Part shown: piece after piece, positions 7,139-7,583 of the stretch
How positions within the stretch are numbered: position 1 is the first letter of the stretch
How the letters are laid out: each line of letters opens with the position of its first letter
From: DAOUGC01 sp034429695
GTDB taxonomy: Bacteria; Chloroflexota; Anaerolineae; Anaerolineales; Anaerolineaceae
Length of the DNA: 7,583 bases
Reading direction: 5' to 3'
Assembly (NCBI GenBank): GCA_034429695.1
Contig: DAOUGC010000010.1
Location: 1 to 7,583, forward strand
Notes under the pieces: model-generated
The model's input: the letters and a program-made list of their open reading frames with translations, nothing else
Told to the model about the DNA's origin: nothing
Database searches by the model: none
Translations under genes and position numbers: made by a program

Positions 7139-7154
7139 TGGGGTTAATCATTGA
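7135..7154. repeat. Short inverted repeat at the -35 box, possible operator
   Basis: TCAATG (7135-7140) and CATTGA (7149-7154) form 6-bp arms around 8 nt, overlapping the -35 box of the regulator promoter. The position would suit autoregulation or shared control with the divergent glycosyltransferase gene. The arms are short, it lacks the central CpG of a typical LacI-family site and does not resemble the 3373-3388 palindrome, so it may be chance. Confidence 0.2.
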
Positions 7155-7171
7155 TTTGTACTAATTCATTC

Positions 7172-7176
7172 AGGAG
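7172..7176 (+). promoter_or_regulatory. Ribosome binding site of the glycosyltransferase gene
   Basis: AGGAG only 3 nt before the ATG at 7180. The spacing is shorter than usual, but no other start codon lies close downstream in this frame before the first conserved strand, so 7180 is still the best start. Confidence 0.55.
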
Positions 7177-7179
7177 CCC

Positions 7180-7583
7180 ATGGAAACCAATTCAAACTTC
7201 GAGACAATCAAGGTGGTCGTTCTTATTCCGGCTTATAACGAGGAAGGGCGCATTGCCCCTGTTGTTCGTGAATCGCTTCAAACCCTGCCGGTGCTTGTGG
7301 TGGATGATGGCTCCCGCGATAATACTGCACAGGTTGCCAGGGAAGTGGGTGCTCAAGTGGTGGTGCAACAGCCCAATCAGGGCAAGGGGGCTGCCTTGAA
7401 GTTGGGGTTCAGAACTGCGCTCGCGGATGGTTATGATGCTGTGATCACCCTGGATGCCGATGGGCAGCACAGCCCGGAGCACCTGAGCGAGTTTTTGCAT
7501 GTTTTTCAACAATCCGCCTGTGATCTGGTGATCGGTAATCGGGATTTTTCGCAAATGCCGTTCTCACGCCGGCTGGCAAACAG
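7180..7583 (+). CDS. Family 2 glycosyltransferase, N-terminal part (3' end outside window)
   Basis: The frame opens at the ATG at 7180 and runs off the window after 134 codons plus two bases. The GT-A fold of family GT2 is clear: IPAYNEEGR at about residues 17-25 (first nucleotide-binding strand), LVVDDGSRDNT (38-48), GKGAALKLG (68-76), and TLDADGQHSP (90-99) with the DxD metal- and nucleotide-sugar-binding Asp pair, then VIGNRDF and MPFSRRLAN. This pattern matches the group of polyprenyl- or dolichyl-phosphate mannosyl/glucosyl transferases and related cell-envelope enzymes, which transfer a sugar from a nucleotide sugar to a lipid carrier. Donor and acceptor cannot be told from this part, and C-terminal membrane segments would lie outside. 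It diverges from the regulator gene across a 144-nt gap; no clear plus-strand promoter is seen. A functional link with the mannoside genes is possible but unsupported. Confidence 0.88.
   Translation, partial: METNSNFETIKVVVLIPAYNEEGRIAPVVRESLQTLPVLVVDDGSRDNTAQVAREVGAQVVVQQPNQGKGAALKLGFRTALADGYDAVITLDADGQHSPEHLSEFLHVFQQSACDLVIGNRDFSQMPFSRRLAN

Noticed and set aside
7192..7554. 120-codon open frame on the minus strand opposite the glycosyltransferase
   Set aside because: The plus-strand frame has unmistakable GT2 motifs; the antisense frame has none.

Overview
The window is a bacterial chromosomal segment of about 53-55% GC by eye. It carries the end of one gene, a four-gene block on the minus strand and the beginning of another gene. 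The organism cannot be fixed from the sequence. The mix of a GH13 amylosucrase, a GH130/GH2 mannoside pair, a lipoprotein sugar-binding protein without adjacent permeases and a LacI-type regulator would fit a saccharolytic Chloroflexota bacterium such as Anaerolineae, but this is a low-confidence inference. No tRNA, rRNA, CRISPR array, insertion sequence or phage gene is visible.

Left edge (1-868): the C-terminal 266 residues of an amylosucrase-like GH13 enzyme read rightward and end at 801. A strong intrinsic terminator (822-854) follows, and the leftward gene cluster converges on it.

Centre (869-7035, all minus strand, so read right to left): a LacI-family repressor, then a GH130 mannoside phosphorylase only 14 nt downstream, then after 112 nt an ABC-type sugar-binding lipoprotein, then after 149 nt a GH2 beta-mannosidase. 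This reads as a small beta-mannoside utilisation locus. The lipoprotein captures an oligosaccharide outside the membrane. GH130 splits a beta-1,4-mannosyl linkage with phosphate, giving mannose 1-phosphate. GH2 hydrolyses terminal beta-mannosides. The LacI protein probably senses the sugar. The permease and ATPase of the transporter are not in the window.

Regulatory layer: a near-consensus sigma-70 promoter (7111-7138) drives the regulator and GH130. The GH130-lipoprotein gap holds a 10-bp-stem hairpin (4878-4907). The lipoprotein-GH2 gap holds a perfect 16-bp palindrome centred on CpG (3373-3388), the architecture expected of a LacI-family operator. One arm of it recurs upstream of the lipoprotein gene (4924-4930).

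Right edge (7180-7583): the first 134 codons of a family 2 glycosyltransferase, resembling polyprenyl-phosphate mannosyl/glucosyl transferases, diverge from the regulator gene and run off the end. The window looks like a well-organised catabolic locus of known protein families. I did not find a clearly new system. The most interesting points are regulatory (operator candidate, unusual repressor hinge, inter-cistronic hairpin) and the pairing of phosphorolytic and hydrolytic mannosidases behind a single orphan binding protein.
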